From NCBI GenBank assembly GCA_963720885.1, contig CAVRGW010000001.1:1-64000 (forward strand): a stretch of DNA of 64,000 nucleotides. Direction: 5' to 3'. Positions 1 to 9,477 of this stretch are shown here, piece after piece. Each line of letters starts with the position of its first letter. Positions within the stretch are counted from its first letter, which is position 1. This DNA comes from DATLLN01 sp963720885 (GTDB lineage Bacteria > Actinomycetota > Thermoleophilia > Gaiellales > JAICJC01). A program made the position numbers and the translations under genes. The notes beneath the pieces were generated by a model. That model ran no database searches and was not told the origin of the DNA. It worked only from the letters and a program-made list of their open reading frames with translations.

Positions 1-40
1 TACCTAACGTTAAACGCACCACTCCAGCATAATACTCTTA

Positions 41-673
41 GTGTTCAGGACGATCCGCGAACAGATCGAAACCGTATTCCGGCGCGATCCGGCGGCGCGA
101 AGCGTGCTCGAAATCGTACTGTGCTATCCCGGCTTTCACGCCGTGCTGCTGCATCGCGTGGCGCATCGCCTTTACCGCGCCGGCTGGTACACCCCGGCCC
201 GCATGGTCAGCCAGTTCTCGCGCACCTTGACCGGGATCGAGATTCATCCCGGCGCGAGCATCGGCAAGCGCTTCTTCATCGATCACGGCATGGGCGTGGT
301 GATCGGCGAGACCGCCGAGATCGGCGACGACGTGCTGCTCTACCAAGGCGTGACCCTGGGCGGCACCGGCAAGGAAGCCGGCAAGCGGCATCCGACCCTG
401 GGCAATGGCGTGGTGGTCGGCACCGGCGCGAAGATCCTCGGCAACATCCGCATCGGCGATCACTCGAAGATCGGCGCGGGATCGGTGGTGGTGCGTCCCG
501 TGCCGGATCAATCGACCGTGGTCGGCATTCCCGGGCGCGTGGTCAGCGGCATGGATCCGACCGATGCGCTGGAGCACGGGAACCTGCCCGATCCCGAAGG
601 GCAGTTGATCGAGGAGCTGGCTCGGCGAGTGGCGGAGCTGGAAGCGATCGTCAAGGCTTTACAGGAGCGCTGA
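41..673 (+). CDS. cysE: Serine O-acetyltransferase
   Basis: Transfers an acetyl group from acetyl-CoA to L-serine, giving O-acetylserine, the first committed step of cysteine synthesis in the cytoplasm. The 210-residue protein has a short helical N-terminal part and then left-handed beta-helix hexapeptide repeats from about residue 65 to 165. The conserved DHGMGVVIGETA stretch holds the catalytic His at residue 82. The length fits the short EpsC/SrpG type, which lacks the long N-terminal domain of the enterobacterial enzyme. The start is GTG; no upstream ATG is available. The C-terminus (about 190-210) looks coiled-coil. This is one of the few unbroken genes in segment A. Its 3' end converges on the adenosine deaminase gene. 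Confidence 0.93.
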   Translation: MFRTIREQIETVFRRDPAARSVLEIVLCYPGFHAVLLHRVAHRLYRAGWYTPARMVSQFSRTLTGIEIHPGASIGKRFFIDHGMGVVIGETAEIGDDVLLYQGVTLGGTGKEAGKRHPTLGNGVVVGTGAKILGNIRIGDHSKIGAGSVVVRPVPDQSTVVGIPGRVVSGMDPTDALEHGNLPDPEGQLIEELARRVAELEAIVKALQER

Positions 674-1560
674 AACGCGTAGCGCAGGCTGTTGGCGGCG
701 ATCGCGCTCAGTTCCTCCGCGTGAATCCGAACGTGCGCGCGGCCAGATCGTACTCCCATTCGAGCGTGCAATCGAACAACGCTGGATCGTCGGTATTGAG
801 AATGATCGGCACGCCGGCGTCGAACAATCTCCGCACCGGATGTTCGGCGAGCGATGCAACCGCGCCGGTGCGCACGTTGCTGGTGATGCAGACTTCGAGC
901 GGGATGTCGTGTTCGCGCAGATGCGCCACCAGATTCGGATCTTCGATCGCGCGGATGCCGTGGCCGATGCGTTCCGCGCCAATCGCCAGCGCATCCCAGA
1001 CGCTCTGGGCGTCGGTGGTCTCGCCCGCGTGGCACATCAGGCGCAGCCCGCGATCGCGCGCCTTGGCGAACAGATCCTTGAACCATAGCGCGGGACCCTC
1101 CGCCTCGAATACCTCCCATGCCGATCGCCACAACGCCGTCGCTTGATGTGCTCGGCCGCGAAATCGAATACCGGCGCGGCCGCTTCGGCTCCCCATTGGC
1201 GCGTCGCATCGAGAATCCAGCGGATCGGCACAGGACTGCGTGCGGCTTCGTTCGCCAGCGCATCGAAGATCGCAGCCAGGTCCTGCTTCTTCCACAGGAT
1301 CACGCCGGCCGAAACCGTCACTTCCGCGTAGCAGATGCCTTGGCGGCCAGCCGCTCGAACAGGCGGCGCGCAATAAGGGCGTAGTCGGCCGGCGCCCGCA
1401 GCTTGCGATTGACCCACACATAGCTCTGGATGAATCCGTCGAAATCGGAATACGTGAGCGCGGCGCGAAGCTCTGCATCAGTAAGCGAGGGATCGAGTTC
1501 GTTCAATGTCTCGGGCTCGACCGCGCCTTCCAGGTGAAGATGAAGCTCGGCCCGCGTCAT
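659..1560 (-). CDS. Adenosine deaminase family protein, frame broken
   Basis: Family members hydrolytically deaminate adenosine or related nucleosides such as aminodeoxyfutalosine; the substrate cannot be fixed here. The metal-binding HLHLEG near the N-terminus, CHAGE, HGI and NTDDP motifs are all visible, but in different frames. The frame changes near 1,340 (before GICYAEVTVSAG), near 1,145, near 1,112 and near 720, and one more shift would be needed to reach a TAA at 659. Restored length is about 300 residues, close to the family size of 330-340. The start is taken at the Met directly before TRAELHLHLEG. The gene is divergent from glgB and converges with cysE. So many indels in 900 bases suggest poor sequence or an old pseudogene. 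Confidence 0.75.
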
Positions 1561-1588
1561 TCCTGTAATAATAGCGATCAGGGAACTC

Positions 1589-3736
1589 ATGAATAATGTC
1601 CGCAGCTCAAACTGGCTGATCGTAGAAGGCCGGCATCGCGATCCGTTCTCTTACCTGGGTCCGCACAAAGGGCAGATCCGCGCCTGGCTCCCGCAAGCGA
1701 AGAGACGCTTTCGTCCTCGCCGGCGACGAGGTCATCCCGATGAAGCGCGCGGATCCGGCGGGCCTCTTTGTCGCGAAGAGCGGAGGCCGCGAATATCGCC
1801 TCCGCATCACACTGTACTCCGGCGACTCGCAGGAACTGGAAGATCCCTATCGCTTCCCTCCCCTGCTGACCCCGTTCGAATTGCACCTGCATGGCGAGGG
1901 CACCAACTACGAAAGCTACGGCACGCTGGGCGCGCACCTGGTCGCGTGCGAAGGCGTCGCAGGCGTTCGCTTCGCGGTGTGGGCTCCCAATGCCGAGGTG
2001 GTCAGCGTCACCGGCGACTACAATGGCTGGGATCGCACGCGCCATCCGATGCGTCTGCGCGACGGCGGCATCTGGGAGATTTTTCTGCCGGGACTCGCGG
2101 CGGGCGCGAACTACAAATACTCGGTGATGATGCCGAACGGGCACGAGCAGGATCACAGCGATCCGTGCGGGTTCTTCGCCGAGGTGCCGCCCAAGACGGC
2201 GTCGATCGTCTGGCCGCTGACGAACTATGAGTGGGGCGACGCGGCGTGGATGGAGGATCGCGCGAAGCGGAATTTGCTGCGCGAGCCGGTGTCGATTTAC
2301 GAAGTGCATCTGGAATCGTGGCTGCGCGGGACCGTCGAACGAATGGCTGACCTATCGCGAACTGGCCGAGAAGCTGCTGGCGTACGCGTGGAGAACGGCT
2401 TCACGCATCTGGAACTGATGCCGGTCATGGAGCATCCGTTTTCCGGGTCGTGGGGCTATCAGGTGACCGGCTACTTCGCGCCCACGTCGCGCTTCGGCAC
2501 GCCCGACGATTTCCGCTACTTCATCGACCGCTGCCATCAGGCCGGACTGGGCGTGATTCTGGATTGGGTTCCCGGCCACTTTCCGCGGGACCCGCACGGT
2601 CTGGCTCGCTTCGACGGGACGGCGCTCTACGAACACGAGGATCCGCGGCAGGGCGAGCATCGCGACTGGGGCACGCTGATCTTCAATTACGGCCGCAACG
2701 AGGTTCGCGAGTTCCTGCTCTCGAACGCGCTGTACTGGCTGAAGGAGTTTCACATCGACGGGCTGCGCGTGGACGCCGTCGCGTCCATGCTGTATCTGGA
2801 TTATTCGCGCGAAGCGGGCGAATGGATTCCCAACCGCTACGGCGGGCGCGAGAATCTGGAAGCGATCGATTTCCTGAAGCGCTTCAACGAACTGGTCGCA
2901 CCAGGTACCGGGCGCGATCACGATCGCCGAGGAATCCACGGCGTGGCCGGGCGTTTCGAGGCCGACTTACCTCGGCGGCCTGGGCTTCACCATGAAGTGG
3001 AACATGGGCTGGATGCACGACATGCTCGATTACTTCTCCAAGGAGCCGGTCTTCCGCAGGTATCACCAGAACGACATCACCTTCAGCATGCTGTACGCCT
3101 TCACCGAGAATTTCCTGCTGCCGATTTCGCACGACGAAGTGGTGCACGGCAAGGGCTCGCTGATTTCGAAGATGCCGGGCGACGAGTGGCAGCGCTTCGC
3201 CAACGCCCGCGCGTTTCTGGGCTACATGTTCGGGCATCCCGGGAAGAAGCTGCTGTTCATGGGCACGGAGTTCGGGCAAACGGCGGAATGGAACCACGAC
3301 GAGGGGCTGCCGTGGTGGCTGCTGCAGTTTCCGGTGCACCACAAGCTTCAGGCCATGGTGAGGGAGCTGAATCGGCTGTACCGCGCGCGAGCCGGCGCTG
3401 TACGAAGTGGACGACGATTATCGCGGCTTTGAGTGGATCGATTTCCGCGATGCCGAAGCGAGCGTGATTTTCTTCGCGCGCTACGCGCAGGATCGCGAGG
3501 ACTTCATGGTGTTCTGCTGCAACTTCACGCCGGTGCCGCGGACGGGCTACCGCATCGGTCTGCCGCGGCTGTGCGGATATCGCGAGGTTTTCAACACCGA
3601 CGCGGAGATATTCGGCGGCAGCAACATGGGCAACGGCGGATGGGTGCAGGCTGAAGATAAGGCGTCGCACGGCCAGCCGGCGAGCGCCCGCGTTACTTTG
3701 CCTCCGCTGAGTGTGGTGGTCCTGAAGCCGGAATAG
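1589..3736 (+). CDS. glgB: 1,4-alpha-glucan branching enzyme, frame broken
   Basis: Introduces alpha-1,6 branches into glycogen. The order is the typical one: an N-terminal segment with EGRHRDPFSYLGPH, a CBM48-like domain (GVRFAVWAPNAEVVSVTGDYNGW), the GH13 barrel with DGLRVDAVASMLYLDYSR carrying the nucleophile Asp and HDEVVHGKGSL late in the barrel, and a C-terminal beta domain ending VVLKPE. The protein must be read through at least five frameshifts, near 1,700, 2,335, 2,385, 2,910 and 3,395. Restored length is about 715-720 residues, normal for GlgB. The acid/base EES lies in one of the shifted pieces near 2,930. No other glycogen genes are adjacent. Homology is unbroken across the shifts, so the gene is probably intact in the organism. 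Confidence 0.88.
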
Positions 3737-4211
3737 GCCTCGTCGGACGGCATCGCAAAACGCGCAGCGACAAAACGAACCCAGGAAGGTATTGAAACCA
3801 AAGGATCGAGTGTTTTTTGCGCGTTGGCTCACGTTGCCTCCTTTCGTAGTTCCGTTCCCGTGAGGTTGCGGAGCGGGTTTCAATTCACAAATTAGGGTGT
3901 GGATGAGCGGAAATGGTGGCGATGAAGCGCGCAAGTGGCTCAAAGAAGTAGCAAGGAAATGCTTGGGAGATTGGTGACAGTCCGATTATCTGGAAAGCAC
4001 GAAGGAGAGGAAGCGGTTGCCCGACCTAAACGGCGTTTTAAGGCGCCATCACAAAAGGAAGCGGGGTGACCGTGGAACTAATGCCCATGCCTCAGGCTTA
4101 TGTATTTCCTGTTTATTGCCGATCTGAACGGGCGGCTCAACCGCCCTGACCATGAGCTGCCTTCCCTTCCAAAGCATCTCTATCAGGCCCCTTCGGACTG
4201 CACCCTCTTCT
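3737..4211. other. Gene-poor spacer after glgB
   Basis: No supportable gene was found in these 475 bases. GC is lower than in the neighbours. A short inverted repeat, GGGCGG-CTCAA-CCGCCC (4,130-4,146), lies downstream of the minus-strand gene at 4,212 and could weakly act as its terminator, but no T-run follows. A 228-residue open frame on the minus strand is low-complexity shadow. Confidence 0.5.
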
Positions 4212-4690
4212 TCAACCACCCGCCCATGCCCTCAGGGATAGTAAGGCCCGATCCTTCAAATACGTGAAATCGAACTTGTACTCTAACCGGGAACCCATTT
4301 TTTGCAACAGCTCGGCGAGGAAATCCTTGCGGCGTTCCTCGTGCTGATTTTCAAGCTGTGTCCGTTTGGCTGCGTTCGGTTCTTGGGTTTCGTCAGGAAG
4401 GTGGATATTCAGATGGTCTAGGTACTTTTTCCAAGCGTCTCGAATATCCGTTTCCGACGCGTCAGAAAATTCCACGTCTATCAGATTCAGGGCTTCCACA
4501 TGCCGGTAATGAAGGATGTTGCCACGTGTTGCAATCAGGGTTGTAAACACGTGCATCCGCCGCGCTCATGCTTCATGCTCCAGCTGCACTTGCCATTGCG
4601 CCTCAAACGCCTTTTGAGGCGCCACATATACTGCCCAAATCATCACGCCCGTTGCGAGTGCAGTAACCACAGCTGAGACGGCTATTACAT
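4212..4690 (-). pseudogene. DUF6680-like protein split by an in-frame stop
   Basis: The uninterrupted part (4,556 to 4,212) starts MHVFTTLIATRG and is 114 residues, polar and helical, as seen in a conserved hypothetical family I recall as DUF6680. In the same frame upstream, from about 4,690, the DNA encodes a hydrophobic segment (VIAVSAVVTALATGVMIWAVY) followed by a charged stretch, then a TGA at 4,568-4,566, three codons, and MHVF. Family members normally carry such an N-terminal transmembrane helix joined to the cytoplasmic part. The TGA therefore looks like a nonsense change, unless translation restarts at MHVF. No start codon for the upstream part is clear. Function unknown. Confidence 0.5.
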
Positions 4691-4867
4691 CTGTTGAAAA
4701 TCCATAAAAAAACTAAAATCGCCTTTTTTCTATTCTTGCCGATTTTTGATTACATGTTAAAACACAAGCACTAAAGTTGGCCGGAACCGCCGCGGAGGGC
4801 GTTATTTTGCTCGGCTCCTCGGCAGGGCAACTCTAAGTGAGCCCATGCGGCAATGAATAGTGCCTGC

Positions 4868-4898
<31 letters not shown>

Positions 4899-4994
4899 GC
4901 GCTGGATACTGGAGTGGGTTTTAGTTTTACTCCCTTCCTACCTCTCAAGTATCTGCGCGGGCCATAACGCGAGGGGGTTGCCGCTCTCGTCGCG

Positions 4995-5281
4995 TGCATC
5001 ACCGGCTACAACCCAAGCAAAGGCTTACTTGCGTCTGGCGCGTAGGCAAATCAAGTAAAATTCACCAAAATACAAGAATGAGACCGGAGAGGCTCACGCG
5101 CTAACTAAGAGGTCCTGGGGCGGTCTCAGGGCGGCGGCGTCCGACAAGGGGATAAGTGGTGGAACAGAATTCTCTGCATGGAATCAACACCGGTCGGCGG
5201 CGTCAAGACTGTCCCCTGGCGATGTATTCCCAAATCTCGTCAAGATCGGCTTCAGACCCCCGGGGCAAGACGATACACCAT
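4995..5281 (-). pseudogene. ParE/RelE-type toxin remnant
   Basis: From the ATG at 5,281 the start reads MVYRLAPG, then after a shift at a G5 run, SEADLDEIWEYIARG, then in other frames SLDAADR, VDSMQRILF, YPLVGRRRPETAPG and, near 5,000, VMHATR. This is the order of a ParE/RelE family ribonuclease or gyrase toxin of about 95 residues (SEADLDEIWEYIA is characteristic), but at least four frameshifts and stops separate the pieces. The ATG overlaps the end of the upstream antitoxin remnant, as in functional parDE operons. It cannot make toxin as written. Confidence 0.65.
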
Positions 5282-5555
5282 TACCCGGCGGGATTGTCTG
5301 CGCAGCCGGTCCCGTCCGCGCTGTTTCACTTCTGCAGGAAGTTCGGGCAACGATTGCTGCGTGAAAACGCGGCCTTCCCCTCGCGCCAGGGAAGCCTCCG
5401 CCTCATCGGCCGCGGCGAGCATATCCGCGCGGGTGAGCTGGCTTCTTCCCACAGAGCAAGGGCTCACGCACCGCATGTTCGTCACGGTGCAGCCGGCCGC
5501 TCTGAATCGCGAGACCGACAAGCGCCTCTTGATCCGGGGTGAGGTGTACTTCCAT
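5279..5555 (-). pseudogene. ParD-type antitoxin remnant, frameshifted
   Basis: The first part from the ATG at 5,555 reads MEVHLTPDQEALVGLAIQSG and then RLHRDEHAVREPLL, the ribbon-helix-helix start of ParD/CopG-like antitoxins. Near 5,440 the frame shifts, and the C-terminal part continues as ADEAEASLARGEGRVFTQQS and then LPELPAEVKQRGRDRL, the toxin-wrapping tail of this family. Restored length is about 90 residues, normal for the family. It precedes and abuts the toxin remnant, so the two are a decayed toxin-antitoxin module. Confidence 0.7.
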
Positions 5556-6004
5556 CGCCTTCAGAGTACGGGATAGCGTCGCTGGGGGCAAGTCGTCGTG
5601 TCGTGAATCAGAAGTTCGCATAAGCAAGGAGTTGTGATCGAGAATGGGGACAGCGAGAGAAATGAAGCACTGCCGATTCACGCGGAAGTATGAAAATGCC
5701 TAAATGGGCTAAGCAGAACATTGTGGAAACTCTACCTGCGCGCTGAAGCCAGTAGCGGAGCAGGACATACAGGAAATGTCCGCTTTTAACATAGCAGCTT
5801 GGGTATTCAGAGGCAGCGTAGCCAGTCCCCATTCCGAAGCGGGATCTTCGAACTGCCACCATCTCAAGGTTACCCCTGCAGCGGCTAAACAGCGGCAAAT
5901 TTCGCCCGGATACCCGCATCCACTACGCTGAAAGCACGGAACTTGACTAGGATAGAATGGTAGTGTTACTGTGTACCGATTCAACTAGGTTTGTTGGAGG
6001 TAGT
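5556..6004. other. Spacer with no recognised gene
   Basis: About 450 bases of moderate GC. Short open frames exist on both strands but show no domain, signal peptide or ribosome binding site. A GGAGG at 5,996-6,000 belongs to the next gene. Confidence 0.5.
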
Positions 6005-6871
6005 GTGGGCAACGTCAGTCGTGCCAAAATCTCAGGTTCTCTCGTTTCTTCTCTGCGTTCGGCGCTGATGACTGGCCCGGCATTCGCCCAGGTGGATTTA
6101 TCCGGCAGCTGGAATCCGCAGTACCAGGAAGATCAGGCGGAACGCATCCCCGGCCCGGAACTGGTGGACTACCTCGGCATTCCCATCAACGCCTAAGCCC
6201 GCCAGTGGGCTTTGAGCTGGGATCCCGACCGGCTCGGGCTTCCCGAGCATCAATGCCAGGTCCACACCGCGGCTTACATCTATCGCGGCCCGCTGCAGCT
6301 TCGCATCTGGGAGGAGCGCGATCCGCAGACGCAGGAGCTGGTCGCGATCCGGCAGTACACCAGCACCTACGAGCAGAATCGCACCATCTACATGGACGGC
6401 CGTCCGCATCCGCCCGAGTATGCCGCGCACACCTGGATGGGATTCTCCACGGGCAAGTGGGAAGGCAACATCCTGACCGTCTATACCGACCACATCAAGC
6501 AGGGCTGGCATCGCCGGAACGGGATCCCTTCGAGCGACAAGATCACGCTGGTGGAGCATTTCATCCGGCACGAAAACCATCTGACGCACGTGAGCGTGGT
6601 GACCGATCCGGTGTATCTGACCGAGCCGCTGATCAAGAGCGAAGACTACGTGCTCAATACCAGCTCGGGCGGAAACTGGCTGTGGCCTTGCGAGTACGTG
6701 GAAGAGCTGCCCAACTCGGACCTGACCAAGTGCCCAGTTATATGCCCGGCGAAAATCCGTTCGTGCATGAGTTCGCGGACCGCTGGCACATTCCGGTGAC
6801 GCGCGGCCCTGGGCGGCGCCGAGACGATGTATCCGGAATACATGAAGAAGCTGAAGGCCGCAGCAAAGTGA
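6005..6871 (+). pseudogene. Secreted acidobacterial hypothetical, nonsense plus frameshifts
   Basis: Starts at GTG 6,005, four bases after GGAGG. A signal-peptide-like segment ends MTGPAFAQ, then VDLSGSWNPQYQEDQAERIP follows. At 6,194-6,196 an in-frame TAA interrupts PINA-stop-ARQWALSWDPDRLGLPEHQC; homologues as I recall them carry Glu there, so a G-to-T change is likely. The body continues in the same frame to about 6,735, shifts (PGENPFVHEFADRWHIPVTR) and shifts again near 6,805 to end ETMYPEYMKKLKAAAK. Restored length is about 285 residues. The family is common in Solibacter-like genomes and its function is unknown. The intact gene at 8,524 resembles it in layout and the two may be distant paralogues. 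Confidence 0.6.
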
Positions 6872-6899
6872 CAACCCGCGTGACCTCCACACCAAAGCA

Positions 6900-7933
6900 A
6901 TGCCTAAAATCCTCTTTGCCGCATCCGCCTGTCTCGCGGCTCTCTTGATGATGCTGGGACCGGCGGAGGTCGCCCACGCCCAGGGAAAAGGAAGGGCGGG
7001 AAGCAAGGCGCGCCCAGGCCGCCGCAGCAACGCCGCCAATCCGGCGCTGGCGAATGCGGAAGTCCACACTCTCAAGGTTCAGGGAAACGTCTACATGATC
7101 GTGGGGCCGGGCGGGAACACGGCGCTCCAGATCGGCGATTCCGGCGCTCTGGTGGTGGATACCCAGTATGCCGAGGTCTCCGACAAGATCATCGCGGAGA
7201 TCCGCAAGCTGACCGACAAGCCCATCCGCTACATCATCAACACCAGCGCCGATCCGGATCACACGGGCGGCAACGCCAAGATTTCGAAGGCCGGGGCGCC
7301 GGTGATCGGCGGGAACCTGGGAGCGGTGGCGTTTGAGAACGGAGCCACCATCGTCGCGCAGGAAAACGTGCTGCGCCGGATGAGCAAGGCAGCCGAGGGC
7401 AAGCCGGATGCGAACGCCGACCTGCTGCCGACCACAACCTTTTTCCAGGGCCAGAAGGAAATCTTCTTCAACGAGGAGCCGGTGATCGTGATGTTCAGCC
7501 GGCGGCCCACACCGACGGCGACAGCATGGTCTTTTTCCGCCGCTCCGACGTGCTCGCCACCGGCGACATCTTCAACGAGAACAGCTATCCCGTAATCAAC
7601 CTGCAAGAGGGCGGAAATATTCAGGGTGTGATCAAGGCGTTGAACGTGATGCTGGACATCACCATTCCCAAGCACGAGCAGGAGGGCGGAACCTACGTGA
7701 TCCCCGGCCACGGGCGGCTTACCGACGAGCACGACGTGCTGGAGTATCGCGACATGGTGACCATCATCCGGGACCGGGTGCAGGAAATGATCGAGAAGGG
7801 GAAGACGCTGGCACAGGTGAAGGAAGCCAAGCCGACTTTCGAATACGATGGACGGTGGGGCTCGACGACGGGTCCCTGGACGACGGATATGTTTGTAGAA
7901 GCGGTATATAAGAGCCTGTCGGCGAAGAAATAG
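6900..7933 (+). CDS. Secreted MBL-fold hydrolase-like protein, frameshifted
   Basis: A signal peptide (about residues 1-28, ending AHAQG) precedes a metallo-beta-lactamase-fold domain: GNVYMIVGPGGNTALQIGD, the strand SGALVVDTQ and the metal-loop equivalent NTSADPDHTGGN (residues 114-125). Canonical enzymes have HxHxDH here; this protein keeps only the DH, so one zinc site is probably altered. The frame shifts once near 7,498; the second part contains HTDGDSMVFFRRSDVLATGD and the conserved VIPGHG near the C-terminus. Restored length is about 343 residues. It lies 28 bases after the preceding secreted-protein gene and a perfect palindrome follows it. Substrate unknown. Confidence 0.75.
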
Positions 7934-7938
7934 GCGGG

Positions 7939-7958
7939 GTCAGTGACCGGTCACTGAC
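7939..7958. promoter_or_regulatory. 20-bp perfect palindrome
   Basis: Two GTCAGTGACC half-sites face each other with no spacer, five bases after the MBL-fold gene and 90 bases before the DUF6152 gene. It could be an operator or part of a transcript end; no T-run follows. A third partial copy, GGTCAGCG, follows immediately. Confidence 0.5.
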
Positions 7959-8048
7959 GGTCAGCGAATCGCTGGAATACGTCAGTCCCGTGATAGGCTT
8001 CAATGTAGCGGTTCAGTTGGATTTAGAGTCAGAGTGGAGGTTAACTTG

Positions 8049-8465
8049 ATGAAAACGAAGCTTGCGATCATCGCGGCGGCAGCGGGTTTCATGTTTCTTG
8101 CGACGACGCCCATATCGGCGCACCATTCCTTTGCGGGAACCTATCTGGAAGACGCGCCACCCGTGACCATCGAGGGCACGCTGGTGGCGTTCCTGGTGCG
8201 GAATCCGCATTCCTTTGTGCACGTGGAAGATGCGACGCTGAAGGATCCCAAGACGGGCGAGCCGATTCGCTGGTCCATCGAGTGGGGCGCCGCCGGGCAA
8301 CTGGCGCAGCAGGGCGTCCGAACCGGATCGCTGAAGGTCGGCGACAAGGTTAAGGTGGTCGGCAGTCCCGGACGCAATGCGGAAGATTACCGGTTGCGGA
8401 TGCGCAGCATCACCCGGCCGTCGGATGGATGGACTTGGCCGGTAGGGAACCAGACGTTTAACTAG
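8049..8465 (+). CDS. Secreted DUF6152 family protein
   Basis: A 138-residue protein from the ATG at 8,049, chosen over an upstream GTG because GGAGG lies nine bases before it. The signal peptide ends near ISAHHSFAGTY; the HHSF motif right after cleavage is typical of DUF6152 proteins of Acidobacteria and Proteobacteria. The mature part is a small OB-like domain (TIEGTLVAFLVRNPHSFVHV, then VGDKVKVVGSPGRN). Function is unknown; members often sit beside secreted proteins of the kind seen here. The frame is intact. Confidence 0.8.
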   Translation: MKTKLAIIAAAAGFMFLATTPISAHHSFAGTYLEDAPPVTIEGTLVAFLVRNPHSFVHVEDATLKDPKTGEPIRWSIEWGAAGQLAQQGVRTGSLKVGDKVKVVGSPGRNAEDYRLRMRSITRPSDGWTWPVGNQTFN

Positions 8466-8523
8466 ACGCTAACGAAAGAGGGCGCCGCGCGGCGGGCGTG
8501 TCCCGATTCGCGAGGGAACAAGA

Positions 8524-9387
8524 ATGAACCAGACAACTCGTACGAGACCTTGGCTGTCGGTGATGGCGTTGCTGATTTCACTTGCGATACCGGTGTTCAT
8601 GTTCGCGCAGGGCGGGCAAGGCAGAGGCGGCCGGGGAGGTCGCGGCGGGCCGCCGGTTCCCCAGGTTCCTCGCGCGCAAGCCCCGATCGACCTGACCGGC
8701 TACTGGGTTTCGCTGGTGACGGAAGACTGGCTGTATCGCATGGTGACTCCCGCCAAGGGCGATACCGCCAGCGTTCCGCTCAACAACCAGGGCAAGCAGG
8801 TGGCGAACAACTGGGATCCGGACAAGGACATCGCCGCCGGCGAGCAGTGCAAGTCCTACGGAGCGGCCGGGCTCATGCGCGTCCCCGGACGCCTGCACAT
8901 CGAGTGGCAGGACGATAACACGCTCAAGATCGATTTCGATGCGGGAACCCAGACCCGGCTGTTGCACTTCAACGGGACGCCGCCTGCCTCGGGCGATGCG
9001 GGCTATCAAGGCTATTCGGTGGCTTCCTGGGAAGGGATCCCCCGCGGACGGGGCGTGTTCGGCCTGCCGGGCGGCGGCGCCGGACTTACGGGCGGCCCGG
9101 AAGCGGCCAAGGGAGGACCCCAGCCGGTGAAGCCGGGATCGCTGCACGTGGTGACCACCCATATGAAGCCCGGATATCTGCGCAAGAACGGAGTCCCGTA
9201 TAGCGCCAACACCGTGCTGACGGAGAATTTCGACAAAGTCACGGAGCCGGACGGCGAGACATTGCTGATCGTCAGCACGATTGTGAACGATCCGCAATAT
9301 CTGACGCAGGAGTTTCTGACCAGCACCCATTTCAAGAAAGAACCGGATGGATCGAAGTGGAGCCCCTCGGCTTGCTCGGCGAAATAG
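8524..9387 (+). CDS. Secreted Gly-rich hypothetical protein
   Basis: Intact 287-residue protein. A signal peptide (hydrophobic SVMALLISLAIPVFMFAQ) is followed by a Gly/Arg-rich linker (QGRGGRGGRGGPP) and a globular part beginning IDLTGYWVSLVTEDW. Later blocks CKSYGAAGLMRVPGRLHIEW and SLHVVTTHMKPGYLRKNGVP match a secreted family frequent in Acidobacteria. The same general layout (xDLSGxW start, GWHRRNGIP-like block) occurs in the broken gene at 6,005. Function unknown; probably part of the same secreted set as the MBL-fold and DUF6152 proteins. Confidence 0.75.
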   Translation: MNQTTRTRPWLSVMALLISLAIPVFMFAQGGQGRGGRGGRGGPPVPQVPRAQAPIDLTGYWVSLVTEDWLYRMVTPAKGDTASVPLNNQGKQVANNWDPDKDIAAGEQCKSYGAAGLMRVPGRLHIEWQDDNTLKIDFDAGTQTRLLHFNGTPPASGDAGYQGYSVASWEGIPRGRGVFGLPGGGAGLTGGPEAAKGGPQPVKPGSLHVVTTHMKPGYLRKNGVPYSANTVLTENFDKVTEPDGETLLIVSTIVNDPQYLTQEFLTSTHFKKEPDGSKWSPSACSAK

Positions 9388-9477
9388 CATAGTCCGCGGA
9401 TCTGCTTTGGAGAACATTGCCGGCAACTGCCATCCAGCCGGCGGGAGTGCGTATTTAGTGTCGCCTATGAGTCACTT

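Noticed and set aside
5608..5919. 103-residue open frame on the minus strand
   Set aside because: No ribosome binding site, no domain and unusual residue use; likely chance in a low-GC spacer.
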